Notes: a model not told the origin generated them from the letters alone. DNA of 64,000 nucleotides from Brevundimonas sp. AJA228-03 (GCF_017795885.1 NZ_CP059297.1:2609001-2673000), one strand, 5' to 3'. Numbered from the stretch's first letter, positions 26,656 to 34,865 are shown. Numbers and translations: made by a program.

Positions 26656-26785
26656 TCCCTCCCCCTCGGGGGAGGGTGGTCGAAGCGAAGCGGAGACCGG
26701 GTGGGAACGGCCGGCACCCCATCGTGCGGCCTTGCCGCCCCCACCCGCTCGCTTCGCGCGCTGTGCGCCCCCTCGGGGGAGGGAG
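26656..26785. repeat. Palindromic element, family A, copy 4 (protease-capsid spacer)
   Basis: 130 bp between the protease stop (26795) and the capsid Shine-Dalgarno, with ends CCCTCCCCCTCGGGGGAGGG and CCCCCTCGGGGGAGGGAG and inner arms AGCGAAGCGGAGACCGGGTG / CACCCGCTCGCTTCGCG. Unlike copies 2 and 3, the downstream gene keeps its own ribosome-binding site. Confidence 0.78.
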
Positions 26786-26794
26786 AATTTATGA

Positions 26795-27400
26795 TCACAC
26801 CGTCCTGAACCGCGCCCCCGGCAGCATCGGGAACGTCACCAGCGACACCTCCCACAGCTCCACGCCCGAGAGCACCCGCAACCGCCCGTCCCGCCGCGCC
26901 CTCGCCGCCCGGAACCCGATCGACAGTCCGTCCAGCGCCCCCGCCCGGCTCAAGGCCTGGGCATAGCGCGCCTCCGCCGACCAGTCGGCGATCCGTCCCC
27001 GGACGAACAGCCCGCGCTCGTCCTCGACCATCTCGTCCCAGACGCCGACGACCGCCCGGCTCTCGTGCTGATGCAGCATCCGCACCCGCTGCGCACCCGT
27101 CCGCCTCAGGCTGTCGACGAACGCGCCCCGCGCCACCACATCCCCGTTCAGGTCCGCCACGCCCCACAGGGAGGCGTAGCCGTGGATGAGCAAGGCACCA
27201 TCGCTCTCCCTCCCCCTCGGGGGCGCGGGCCGATCGTATACGATCGGCTCCGCACAGGTCGCGTAGCGACCGGGTGGGGGCGGCAAGGCAAGGCCACACA
27301 GGTCCAGATCAGGATGACCCTGCCCTCCCCACCCGGTCTTCGCTTCGCTCCGACCACCCTCCCCCGAGGGGGAGGGAGAAGCCTTCGCCCCACCCCTCAC
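26795..27400 (-). CDS. GTA HK97-type prohead protease with repeat-encoded N-terminus
   Basis: Serine protease (RcGTA g4-like) that matures the capsid. The conserved domain begins at about residue 68 (DGALLIHGYASLWGVADLNG), with the catalytic His in RVRMLHQHE and Ser in ALDGLSIGF, ending LVTFPMLPGARF. The coupled GTG start at 27400 overlaps the upstream stop (GTGA), but residues about 6-66 are translated from palindrome A copy 5 and resemble no protease. Total 201 residues. An internal start near the domain cannot be excluded. Confidence 0.88.
   Translation of the reverse strand: MRGGAKASPSPSGEGGRSEAKTGWGGQGHPDLDLCGLALPPPPGRYATCAEPIVYDRPAPPRGRESDGALLIHGYASLWGVADLNGDVVARGAFVDSLRRTGAQRVRMLHQHESRAVVGVWDEMVEDERGLFVRGRIADWSAEARYAQALSRAGALDGLSIGFRAARARRDGRLRVLSGVELWEVSLVTFPMLPGARFRTV
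27204..27380. repeat. Palindromic element, family A, copy 5 (inside the protease gene)
   Basis: 177 bp with ends CTCTCCCTCCCCCTCGGGGG and CCCCCGAGGGGGAGGGAG. It also contains a nested CGATCGTATACGATCG palindrome (27230-27247) and a CGCGTAGCG stem, making it longer than the other copies. It has no stop codon in the protease frame. Confidence 0.78.
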
Positions 27401-27624
27401 TCCCCGTCCTCCAGCCGCGTCTCGATCCGCATCAACGCCGCCCGCGTGGCGATCCCCTGCTCCTCCAGCCGCGCCAGCCGTTCGGCGACCAGCCTCTGCT
27501 CGTCCACCCGGTCCTCCAGCGTCGCGATCCGCGTCGCCGCACTCCCGGCCCAGACCAGCCCGCCGATCGTCTGCACCACCAGCGCTACCGCCAGCCCGGT
27601 CGCCAGTTTTCGAATGTCGTCCAT
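27397..27624 (-). CDS. Small membrane protein of the GTA cluster (g3.5-like)
   Basis: 75 residues: one transmembrane helix (TGLAVALVVQTIGGLVWAG) followed by a coiled coil (RIATLEDRVDEQRLVAERLARLEEQ). GAGAAG precedes ATG 27624. It lies between portal and protease, where GTA clusters carry a small gene (g3.5) of unclear role. The upstream extension of the frame is repeat sequence and is not included. Its stop overlaps the protease GTG. Confidence 0.78.
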   Translation of the reverse strand: MDDIRKLATGLAVALVVQTIGGLVWAGSAATRIATLEDRVDEQRLVAERLARLEEQGIATRAALMRIETRLEDGE

Positions 27625-27635
27625 GGTCTTCTCCC

Positions 27636-27802
27636 CCCTCTCCCGGAGGGAGAGGGCTTGAGGCCCGCAGAGCGGAGCGATGCGTCCTGGCCGAAAGGGT
27701 GAGGGGTCAGGGTGCGAGCCGGTAAGAGTAGATCCCCTCACCCTTTCGCGTCTCCAATCGCTGCGCTCCTGGACGCTCAAGCCCTCTCCCTCCGGGAGAG
27801 GG
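27636..27802. repeat. Palindromic element, family B, copy 2 (portal-g3.5 spacer)
   Basis: 167 bp with 27-bp inverted ends (27636-27662 and 27776-27802; core CTCTCCCGGAGGGAGAGGGC) and the same inner GAAAGGGTGAGGGGT arms as copy 1 at 24092. It begins three bases after the portal stop, the same distance as copy 1 from the g8 stop. Confidence 0.88.
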
Positions 27803-27804
27803 AC

Positions 27805-28974
27805 TCAGTGGCCGACGCCCGCCATCCGTCGACGCTCCTCGTCCGTCAGGAAACCCGCCCCCGACAGCCGCGCCCACAGGGCGTCGCGCTCGGGCTGCAG
27901 GGCTGGCACCGCGTCCAGGTCCGGCTCGATCCGCACGCCATCAAAGCGCCCGCCCAGCCAACCGCCCAGCGCCCCGGCCGTCTTCCTCGCCAGCGGCACC
28001 ACCGTGCCCCGCCAGAAGGCCGCATTGGCCTCGCGGTAGTTCGCATAGGTCGCATCGCCCGGGATCCCCAGCAGCTGGGGCGGCACGCCGAAGGCCAGGG
28101 CGATCTCACGCGCCGCCGCATGCTTGCCGGCGATGAAGTCCATGTCCGACGGGCTCATCGACATCGGCTTCCAGTCCAGCCCGCCCTCCAGCACCATCGG
28201 CCGACCGGCATTCCCCGCCCCCGCATGCGCCTCGCCCAGTTCGGCCTTCAGCAGTGTGAACTGCGCCTCGGTCAGCCGCTCCCCGTCCGCCCCCTTGAAC
28301 ACCAGCGCGCCGCTCGGCCGCGCCGCATTGTCCAGCAGAGCCTTGTTCCAGGCCCCCGAGGCATTGTGCACATCGATCGCAGCGGCCGCCGCCTCCAGCG
28401 GCGAAAATCCATAGTGGTCGTCGGTCGGGTTCCACAGCTTCAGCTGCATCACCGGCATCCAGCCATCGGTCTCGCGCCCGATCCGGACCGAGCGTCCGCC
28501 GACGGAATACTCATAGGCGTCGGGCCACCCCGCCCGCCCCGGCACCACCTGCACCCGGTCCGGCCTCAGCGACCACAGCTCAGCGGGCTGCCCGTCCCCG
28601 ACCGCCTCGACATAGGCATTCCCCGCCGTCTGCAGCGCGCCATACAACCCCTCCAGCCATTCGGCCCCCGACTGCTCGGGATTGGGCTGTCGCAGCAGGG
28701 CCGCCACCGGATGGTCGTCGTCGCGCGCGCCGCCCGCGAACACCACCAGAGGCGTCGCCGCACAGGCCTCGGCGATCATCCGCACGCAGCGATAGGCCAC
28801 CGCATTGCGCGCAAATCCCTCGCGCGCCAGATTGCCATAGTCGCGGGGAGTCCATCGTGGCCGACCCGCGCCGGTCACCGCGATCAGCGGTCCGGCCCGA
28901 CTGGCCTTGGTTTCCTCCGGCGCGCCCGGCGCAGCCTTCCGCGCCCGACGCGACGGCCAGTTCAGGATCGCCAT
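27805..28974 (-). CDS. GTA portal protein (HK97 family, RcGTA g3-like)
   Basis: 389 residues forming the DNA gate of the GTA head. HK97 portal landmarks: YGNLAREGFARNAVAYRCVRM near 45, LLRQPNPEQSG, GNAYVEAV, LRPDRVQVVPG, HYGFSPLEAAAAAIDVHN, then VPPQLLGIPGDATYANYREA. GAGGAAAACAT precedes ATG 28974. About 196 bp lie between it and the terminase gene; I see no gene in that spacer. Confidence 0.93.
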   Translation of the reverse strand: MAILNWPSRRARKAAPGAPEETKASRAGPLIAVTGAGRPRWTPRDYGNLAREGFARNAVAYRCVRMIAEACAATPLVVFAGGARDDDHPVAALLRQPNPEQSGAEWLEGLYGALQTAGNAYVEAVGDGQPAELWSLRPDRVQVVPGRAGWPDAYEYSVGGRSVRIGRETDGWMPVMQLKLWNPTDDHYGFSPLEAAAAAIDVHNASGAWNKALLDNAARPSGALVFKGADGERLTEAQFTLLKAELGEAHAGAGNAGRPMVLEGGLDWKPMSMSPSDMDFIAGKHAAAREIALAFGVPPQLLGIPGDATYANYREANAAFWRGTVVPLARKTAGALGGWLGGRFDGVRIEPDLDAVPALQPERDALWARLSGAGFLTDEERRRMAGVGH

Positions 28975-29170
28975 ATGTTTTCCTCAGACAGGGTTCAGGC
29001 CGTGCCACCGGCCAGGATGGGTGCAGCGCCGCGTCCCGGCACTCACCCGGGTGATCGGACAGACCTGGTCGTGGCGGCGCGAGACCCGCGACCGTCCGAA
29101 CACGGCCGAGGGATCGCGTGACGCAGGGACGTCGATCGGGACGGGCGTCGAAAGCCGGCTTGTGGCCAGA

Positions 29171-30412
29171 TCAGATCAGGCGGATGCGCGGGCCTGCGGG
29201 CCGGTCCAGCATCAGCTGCGAGATCGCCCAGACCAGGGCGTCGGCCCGGTCCGGACTGTGTCCGGGCGCTTCGCTGCCCAGACCCATCAGTTCTTCTTCC
29301 AGGGCATTGAAGCGGCCGCAATGGACCACCCTGCCCTGCTCGTACAACGCCGCCACCGGCTCCGCCCGCGCCCGTTTTCCGCGCGAGGCATGCACCAGCC
29401 TGACCCGGGTCCGGCACCCCGCCTGTTCCAGAACGGTGCGCACCATGTCTCCGCCCTGGTTGGCCTCGGCCACGATCTGGTCGGCCCCCACCATCTCGGC
29501 CGTCTCCACCACGCGCCGGGCCCAGCCAAGGGGTGTCAGGCCCCGCACCGACCGGTCGGCCAGGACATAGGCGATCGCGCCATCGTCATTCCCGCGAGGG
29601 CAGGCACGACCGGCCGCCACGATCCCGCAGGCGTCGCCCGTGGTCGTGATCGGTGGATCGACCGCCACGATGATCTTCTCCAGCCGCTCCGGCCGCTCGC
29701 CTCGCGCCGCCGCGATATCCTCGGCCCTGAACAGCGCCCCTTCGCTCTCGACGACCAGCCCCTCCATCTCCTGGGCCTCCAGTCGTGTCCCGGCATACAG
29801 GTCGCGCAGATGCGCCAGATAGACGGGCGGCAGGTTCGCCGCGTTCGCATGTGTCGCGCCCCGCGTCGTCCGCGTGCCCGGCTCGGACAAAAGCCTCTTC
29901 AGCGCCGCGATCGGCCGGGGCGTCGTCGTCACCACCAGCTGCGGGGCCTCCCCCCGGCGCAGGCCAAATCGCAGGTTCGACAGCACCCGCTCCGGCTCTC
30001 GCCAGGCACAGAATTCGTCGGCCCATGCCCCGTGAAACTGCGGCCCTCTCAGGCTGTCGGGATCCTCGGCCGAGAACGCATAGGCCACCGCACCGCTGCG
30101 CGGCCACACCAGCCGCTTGCGGCCCGCCTCCCAGCGCGGCCGGTCCTCGCCCTCGCCCAGAGCCTTCAGCCCTGACGGTCCCTCGACCATCACCTCGCGC
30201 ACATCGTGCAGCGCCGGCCCGACCAGGGCGAAGGTGAAGTCGGAGGTCTTCGCCTTTTCATGCAGCCAGTGGGCGCCGGCGAAGGTCTTTCCCGATCCCC
30301 GTCCCCCCAGCATGACCCAGGTTCGCCATCGCACGCCCGGAGCGATCTGATGGTCGACAAGGTCGGGATTATCCTTGAAGAGCCGCCTCCATTCCGCCTC
30401 GGTCTCGGGCAT
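29171..30412 (-). CDS. GTA terminase large subunit (RcGTA g2-like)
   Basis: ATP-driven packaging motor and nuclease that headful-packages host DNA into GTA particles. Walker A is GGRGSGKTFAG near residue 35, Walker B is HGAWADEFCAW, and the RNase H-like nuclease has IVAVDPP, IVAEANQGGDMV and a C-terminal HSPDRADALVWA. ATG 30412 (413 residues) overlaps g1 by 44 bases; GTG 30514 would add 34 residues and overlap more. Neither start has an ideal ribosome-binding site, so the start is uncertain. Confidence 0.92.
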   Translation of the reverse strand: MPETEAEWRRLFKDNPDLVDHQIAPGVRWRTWVMLGGRGSGKTFAGAHWLHEKAKTSDFTFALVGPALHDVREVMVEGPSGLKALGEGEDRPRWEAGRKRLVWPRSGAVAYAFSAEDPDSLRGPQFHGAWADEFCAWREPERVLSNLRFGLRRGEAPQLVVTTTPRPIAALKRLLSEPGTRTTRGATHANAANLPPVYLAHLRDLYAGTRLEAQEMEGLVVESEGALFRAEDIAAARGERPERLEKIIVAVDPPITTTGDACGIVAAGRACPRGNDDGAIAYVLADRSVRGLTPLGWARRVVETAEMVGADQIVAEANQGGDMVRTVLEQAGCRTRVRLVHASRGKRARAEPVAALYEQGRVVHCGRFNALEEELMGLGSEAPGHSPDRADALVWAISQLMLDRPAGPRIRLI

Positions 30413-30785
30413 CCTCTGCGACGCGCTTGGCTTCAACAATCGCGCGATGTCGCTCCAGTCGGTCGAGCAGCTCGGCCTTGTAGCGTTCGACCGTTTCGGG
30501 ATCGGGTCTGTCACCGTCGTTCATCTCATCCTCTGGACTTTCGGGCGCGCGGGCGGCGGCGGTCATGATCCGCCGGGCCGCCGCCTCGACGGCCGCCACC
30601 GCGCGGGCCAGGTTGATGAGGGCGCGGATCTTCCGGTTGATGGCGGCCGGATCGCCCCGGGGCGTCTCCAGCGCCTCGACCACCGTGAAGGCCCCGTCGA
30701 TCATGTCGCGCAGGCCCTGCAGCCTGCCCTCGAGCCAGACGGCCTGAACCGCCGCCCTGCCCCTCGCATCGCCATTTCCCGCCAT
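30369..30785 (-). CDS. Probable GTA small terminase (g1-like)
   Basis: 138 residues, helical and charged. Two alpha-rich parts (residues 15-75 and 98-130, DPETVERYKAELLDRLERH) would suit a multimeric small terminase, and its place directly before the large terminase matches RcGTA g1, which acts as TerS. I do not see a family motif that proves it. ATG 30785 lies six bases after a TATAGT box, so the transcript may be leaderless. It is the first gene of the cluster. Confidence 0.6.
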   Translation of the reverse strand: MAGNGDARGRAAVQAVWLEGRLQGLRDMIDGAFTVVEALETPRGDPAAINRKIRALINLARAVAAVEAAARRIMTAAARAPESPEDEMNDGDRPDPETVERYKAELLDRLERHRAIVEAKRVAEDARDRGGMEAALQG

Positions 30786-30909
30786 GCCCAAACTATAGCG
30801 GACCAGCGTCACAAGGCGGGTTGGACGGCCCGTTAAATCGATCGCTCTCTGATCGCAAACAGCTTTTCGGCGCTTTCGCGGACAACTTGAGGGCTGTCCA
30901 CGGACACCA
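30786..30909 (-). promoter_or_regulatory. Putative GTA operon promoter
   Basis: The 124-bp spacer between the response-regulator stop and g1. On the minus strand a TATAGT (30792-30797) lies six bases before the g1 ATG, which would start transcription at or next to the start codon. I find no good -35 at 17 bp, which fits activator-dependent control; in Caulobacter the GTA promoter is driven by GafY/GafZ. No activator gene is seen in the window. Confidence 0.4.
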
Positions 30910-31293
30910 TCAGACCAGGCGGGTGTTTTCCGGCTGGGGCAGGACCCGCCGCACCCGCTCGACAAGCGTGGCCGGCGTGAAGGGTTTGGCGATATAGCCG
31001 GAGCATCCCAGCGACAGGGCCTCGCGAACCGTTGCGGTCTGGCTGTCGGCCGTGACCATCAGGACGGGCGTCGCATCTGCGATCTTCTTCATGGCGGCCA
31101 GCACCTCCAGCCCGCTCATCTTCGGCATGTGGACGTCCAGCAGCACCAGCTCAAAGCGCGACCGCTTCAACAAGGCCAGGGCCGCCTCGCCGCTCGCCGC
31201 CACCAGGACCTGGAAACCCGCCTGGGTCAGGACCGCATGAATGACCTCGCGGATGTTGTCGTCGTCGTCGACGACCAGGATCGAGGGCTTCAT
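30910..31293 (-). CDS. Single-domain response regulator
   Basis: 127 residues, a receiver domain only. ILVVDDDDNIREV gives the acidic pocket, LVLLDVHMPKMSG the phospho-acceptor Asp near 52, LMVTADS the Thr and YIAKPFTP the Lys. ATG 31293 overlaps the stop of the hybrid kinase by four bases (ATGA), so it is its natural phosphorelay partner or competitor. The output is unknown. It lies just upstream of the GTA cluster, on the same strand. Confidence 0.92.
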   Translation of the reverse strand: MKPSILVVDDDDNIREVIHAVLTQAGFQVLVAASGEAALALLKRSRFELVLLDVHMPKMSGLEVLAAMKKIADATPVLMVTADSQTATVREALSLGCSGYIAKPFTPATLVERVRRVLPQPENTRLV

Positions 31294-33659
31294 GCTGCGG
31301 CCTCATAGGCGAAGGATTTGCGAACATCGAGGGCCTTCACCATGGCCTCGATCAGGGCCACGACCTCGATCGGCTTGCCGACGTGGCCGTCCATGCCGGC
31401 AGCATGGCACGCCTCGACCTGCTCGGGCAGGACGGCGGCGGTCAGCGCCAGGATCGGCGTCGCCGCCGCCTCGCTGCCCAGGGCACGAATCGTTCGACAC
31501 GCATCCATTCCATCCATCACCGGCATATGCACATCCATCAGTATCAGATCGTAACCGCCCGTCGCGGCCGCCTGCACCGCCTCGGCCCCGTCACAGACCG
31601 TCGTCAGATTGATGCCCCAGGCGTCCATCAGAACACGGACCTGTTCCCGGTACGCCGGCGCATCGTCGGCCAACAGAACCCTCAAGCCATTCGGCAGGCC
31701 CTCCAGGACCTCGTCCGACATGGCATTCAGGGGTTCGACCGCGATCAGCGGCACCTCGAACCAGAAGGTCGATCCATGCCCCGGACGGCTCGTCGCCCCG
31801 ATCTCGCCGCCCATCATGTCGACCAGCCGGCGGCAGATCGCCAGCCCCAGACCCGTCCCGCCATAGACCCGCCGCGTCGAGGCGTCGGCCTGGGTGAACC
31901 GTTCAAACAGGGCGTCGATCCTGTCGGGCGCGATGCCGATCCCGCTGTCGGTGACCGTCACCCGCAGCCGCTCGCCGACGATGCCGACATCCAGGCCGAT
32001 CAGGCCCGAAGCCGTGAATTTCATCGCGTTCGACAGGAAGTTCAGCGTCACCTGACGCACCCGCCCTTCATCGCCGATGATTGCTTCGGGCAGGTCCCCC
32101 GACGTCGTGACCGCCAGCGTCAGTCCCTTGTCCTGGCACTGGGTCTCGACGATCGATGCCGCCGACCGCGCCATCGCCGCCGGATCGAAGGCCACGGGAT
32201 CCAGCCCCACCGCGTCGGCCTCCAGCTTGGAATAGTCCAGAACGTCGTTGATGACGCCCAGCAGGGCCTCGCTGGTCGCGGCGATCCGGTCGGCATAGCG
32301 CCGCTCCGCCTCAGGCAGGGCCTCGCTGGCCTGAAGCAGGCCCGAGAATCCGATGACGCTGGTCAGGGGCGTCCGTAGTTCGTGGGACATATTGGCCAGG
32401 AATTCGGACTTGGACCTTGCCGCCGCCTCGGCCACGTCGCGGGCTGCCACCAGTTCGTCCTCCAGACGCTTGGTGGCCGTGATATCGCGCACCACGTCCT
32501 GGTACTCCACCGCCCTGCCCTGTGCGTCGCGGATCACCTTGGGATGCGCCTCCAGCCAGATCTCCGTTCCATCCTTGCGGATCGCGCGATACGGAATGCG
32601 CGGCGGCACGGCCTCCGGTCCCGAGCGGGCATAGTCCGCAAACGCCTTGCGGACCCGCCGCGCATCCGCCGGATGTATGAAATCCCAGGACGCCCGACCG
32701 ACCAGGTCCTCGGCCCGATAGCCCATGATGCCCTCGACCGAAGGCGACAGGTAGCGGAACCGGCCGTCCATGCCATAGGTCCCGATCACATCGGTCGAAT
32801 TGGCGGCAAGCAGGCGATAGAGCGCCTCGCTGGCCTCGACCTTCTGCTGGCTGCGGGCCAGGTCGGTAACGTCCTGGAACACACCGAACAAGGCCGTGAC
32901 CGGCCCGTCTCCGTCGCGCTCGGGCCGACACGCGGCCTTCACGATCCGCTCCTCGCCGTCCTCCCGGATCAGTCGCACCTGGATCCCGCCGCCCTCGCCG
33001 GTCCGGATGGCCCGCGCGCAACAGTCTCTCACCAGGAGGCGATCATCGGGATGGTAGCATCCGACCGCATCGTCGAAGCTGGGATCGAATGTCGCCCGGG
33101 ATTTGCCGTGAATCCGGTAGACCTGATCGGACCAGTCCACCTTGCCGGACGCGATGTCGTAGCGCCAACGCCCCAGGCCGGCCAGTTCCTCCGCCATTTC
33201 CATCATGGTCGTATGTTTGGCCTGGGCCCTCAGCAGGCGCACGTGATCGATCTCCTGGCCCGCCAGCCGCGCCAGCAACTTCAGGCTCTCCATCTGGCCC
33301 TCGGTCGGCGCGCTGCGCGGCAGGGTGTCCAGCACGCAGACGGCCCCGTCCTGTTTGCCATCCGCCGTCGTGATCACAGCGCCGGCATAGAACCGCACAC
33401 CCTCTTCGGTGACCAGGCGATTGTCGACGAAGCGGCCGTCCAGGGTGGCGTCCTGGACCACCAGGGTCGTCCCGGCCTCCGAACCGATCATGTGCCGGCA
33501 AAAGGATTCTTCTGCCGTCGTCTCATCGGCCCGGTAACCCCGGTTGGATCGAAACCACTGGCGATCCTCGTCCAGCGCGGTGATCAGGGCGATCGGCGCG
33601 TCGAACATGGCCGCCGCCAGTTCGGTCAAACGGTCGAAAGCTGTACTGTTGGGCAACAC
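31290..33659 (-). CDS. Hybrid sensor histidine kinase (GAF-PAS-PAS-HisKA-HATPase-REC)
   Basis: 789 residues without transmembrane helices, so a cytoplasmic sensor. Order: GAF domain (about 5-145), two PAS domains (about 155-275 and 285-400, the second with GIMGYRAEDLVG), HisKA with FLANMSHELRTPLTSVIGF, HATPase (NFLSNAMKFT, DSGIGIAPD, GGTGLGLAICRRLVD) and a C-terminal receiver with LILMDVHMPVMDGM. The start is GTG 33659 with GGAGACC four bases away. Signal unknown; the GAF/PAS tandem suggests redox, light or small-ligand sensing. Confidence 0.93.
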   Translation of the reverse strand: MLPNSTAFDRLTELAAAMFDAPIALITALDEDRQWFRSNRGYRADETTAEESFCRHMIGSEAGTTLVVQDATLDGRFVDNRLVTEEGVRFYAGAVITTADGKQDGAVCVLDTLPRSAPTEGQMESLKLLARLAGQEIDHVRLLRAQAKHTTMMEMAEELAGLGRWRYDIASGKVDWSDQVYRIHGKSRATFDPSFDDAVGCYHPDDRLLVRDCCARAIRTGEGGGIQVRLIREDGEERIVKAACRPERDGDGPVTALFGVFQDVTDLARSQQKVEASEALYRLLAANSTDVIGTYGMDGRFRYLSPSVEGIMGYRAEDLVGRASWDFIHPADARRVRKAFADYARSGPEAVPPRIPYRAIRKDGTEIWLEAHPKVIRDAQGRAVEYQDVVRDITATKRLEDELVAARDVAEAAARSKSEFLANMSHELRTPLTSVIGFSGLLQASEALPEAERRYADRIAATSEALLGVINDVLDYSKLEADAVGLDPVAFDPAAMARSAASIVETQCQDKGLTLAVTTSGDLPEAIIGDEGRVRQVTLNFLSNAMKFTASGLIGLDVGIVGERLRVTVTDSGIGIAPDRIDALFERFTQADASTRRVYGGTGLGLAICRRLVDMMGGEIGATSRPGHGSTFWFEVPLIAVEPLNAMSDEVLEGLPNGLRVLLADDAPAYREQVRVLMDAWGINLTTVCDGAEAVQAAATGGYDLILMDVHMPVMDGMDACRTIRALGSEAAATPILALTAAVLPEQVEACHAAGMDGHVGKPIEVVALIEAMVKALDVRKSFAYEAAA

Positions 33660-33725
33660 CGGTCTCCACTTCGAGAAACAGGGTTAACCGGCGACACCAA
33701 ACAAACGGTTACCGGGCAGCCCGTT

Positions 33726-34142
33726 TCACCCCCGCTCTTCCAGCCATTCAGCCGCTTCATACTCGACCGCGTCCTCCGGCCTGTTCAGCTCAAGCTCGCT
33801 GATCGTCTGTCCCCGGATCGACACGCCCGCCGTGTGCACGGTCTCGGGATCGCCGGAAATCAGGGGGTGCCAGTTCGCCAGCCCCCGCCCCTCATGCAAC
33901 CTGCGATAGGCGCACGACAGCGGCATCCAGCCCAGGGCCTCGATGTTCCATGGCGTCAGCTTGATGCAGTCCGGCACATGGTCCTTGCGGTTCGCATAGT
34001 CGGTGCAGGCGCACAGCTGTCCATCGAACAGCTTGCAGTGCACCCGGGTCGGAAAGACCTCACCGGTATCCTCGTCCTCGAACCGGATCAGACAGCACAG
34101 CCCGCACCCGTCGCACAGGCTCTCCCACTCCGCAGCGGTCAT
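33726..34142 (-). CDS. UPF0260/YcgN-family cysteine-cluster protein
   Basis: At least 138 residues of the YcgN/YkgJ cysteine-cluster family, probably metal-binding: CDGCGLCC near residue 10, HCKLFDGQLCACTDY and PDCIKL. The usual N-terminus of the family continues upstream: codons 34143-34175 encode PFWQTKRLEQ, in frame, but no ATG, GTG or TTG exists before hicB. A CTG at 34202 would overlap the hicB stop (CTGA) and give 158 residues. I list the ATG at 34142 but suspect a longer protein. Confidence 0.87.
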   Translation of the reverse strand: MTAAEWESLCDGCGLCCLIRFEDEDTGEVFPTRVHCKLFDGQLCACTDYANRKDHVPDCIKLTPWNIEALGWMPLSCAYRRLHEGRGLANWHPLISGDPETVHTAGVSIRGQTISELELNRPEDAVEYEAAEWLEERG

Positions 34143-34198
34143 CTGTTCCAGACGCTTGGTCTGCCAGAAGGGTCTGTCGGCCGGGACCGGCGGGGCGG

Positions 34199-34555
34199 TC
34201 AGACCGCCACCGCCTTGGCCATGTCCGCATCCGCCGCCCGCCTCAGCGCGTCCTCGGCCCAGGCGTTCAGACTCCGCCCCGACAGCTCTGCCGCCTTTGT
34301 GACGCGCGCATGAACTTCGGGATCGACCCGAAACATCACCTTGCCAGAGTAAGGTTTGTCCGGCGACTTCCCGATCCTGGCGCAGGTCTCGATGTAGTCA
34401 TCGACCGCCTCCCGGAAGGCCGCCTTCAACTCGCGCGCCGTATCCGCATGAAAGCCGACGCCGTCCCGAATTCCGGCCAGTTTGCCGAAGAAAATCTCGT
34501 CGTCGGCATCGAATTCGACCGCCGCCGAATACCCTTTGTATGTCATGATGCTCAT
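34199..34555 (-). CDS. hicB: HicB-family antitoxin
   Basis: 118 residues. The N-terminal half is the HicB partial RNase H fold (YKGYSAAVEFDADDEIFFGK, GFHADTARELKAAFREAV), and the C-terminal half a ribbon-helix-helix-like segment (VMFRVDPEVHARVTKAAELS, LNAWAEDALRR). ATG 34555 overlaps the hicA stop (ATGA). Neutralises the HicA mRNA nuclease and represses its own promoter in known systems. Confidence 0.9.
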   Translation of the reverse strand: MSIMTYKGYSAAVEFDADDEIFFGKLAGIRDGVGFHADTARELKAAFREAVDDYIETCARIGKSPDKPYSGKVMFRVDPEVHARVTKAAELSGRSLNAWAEDALRRAADADMAKAVAV

Positions 34556-34806
34556 GGCTCTACTCCCAGCCTGATCAGAAAGGCCCGCGCCGCCCTGACC
34601 TGATACCGCTTGGCCTCCCTGGCGGGATGAGGCCTGTGAAAGAACTCGGCTTCGACACCACGCACAAACCGGACCCTTGAGCCCGCCCCCTCGACGATGT
34701 GGCACCCAACCGCGACCAGCAGATTTTCGATCGCAGCCCATTCGATCGTTCCGGACACCGGATCGGCGAATACCGCCGACAGCGTCTTCGTATGCTTGCT
34801 GTTCAT
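34552..34806 (-). CDS. hicA: HicA-family mRNA interferase toxin
   Basis: 84 residues with the HicA double-stranded-RNA-binding-like pattern: HIVEGAGSRVRFVRG, FHRPHPAREAKRYQVR and RAFLIRLGV. It is of the GSRVRF/FHRPHP subgroup and is unlike the shorter hicA at 37492. It is the first gene of the pair and starts at ATG 34806, next to a direct-repeat operator candidate. Confidence 0.88.
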   Translation of the reverse strand: MNSKHTKTLSAVFADPVSGTIEWAAIENLLVAVGCHIVEGAGSRVRFVRGVEAEFFHRPHPAREAKRYQVRAARAFLIRLGVEP

Positions 34807-34865
34807 GCAAGCAGAAATCTAGTTGCAAGCGGCGTGATTTGCAAGCGCAATCTGATATCGCGGCC
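34805..34865 (-). promoter_or_regulatory. hicAB promoter with three TTGCAAGC-type repeats
   Basis: On the minus strand TTGCAA and TAGATT are spaced 17 bp apart. Three direct repeats of GCTTGCAA/GCTTGCAT (34839-34846, 34823-34830, 34805-34812) overlap the -35, the spacer and the start codon at 16- and 18-bp steps, a plausible HicB operator. Confidence 0.5.

Noticed and set aside
15363..30785. An ordinary temperate prophage
   Set aside because: No integrase, repressor, lysis cassette, replication genes or attachment sites; gene order and the TIM-barrel tail protein are those of a GTA.
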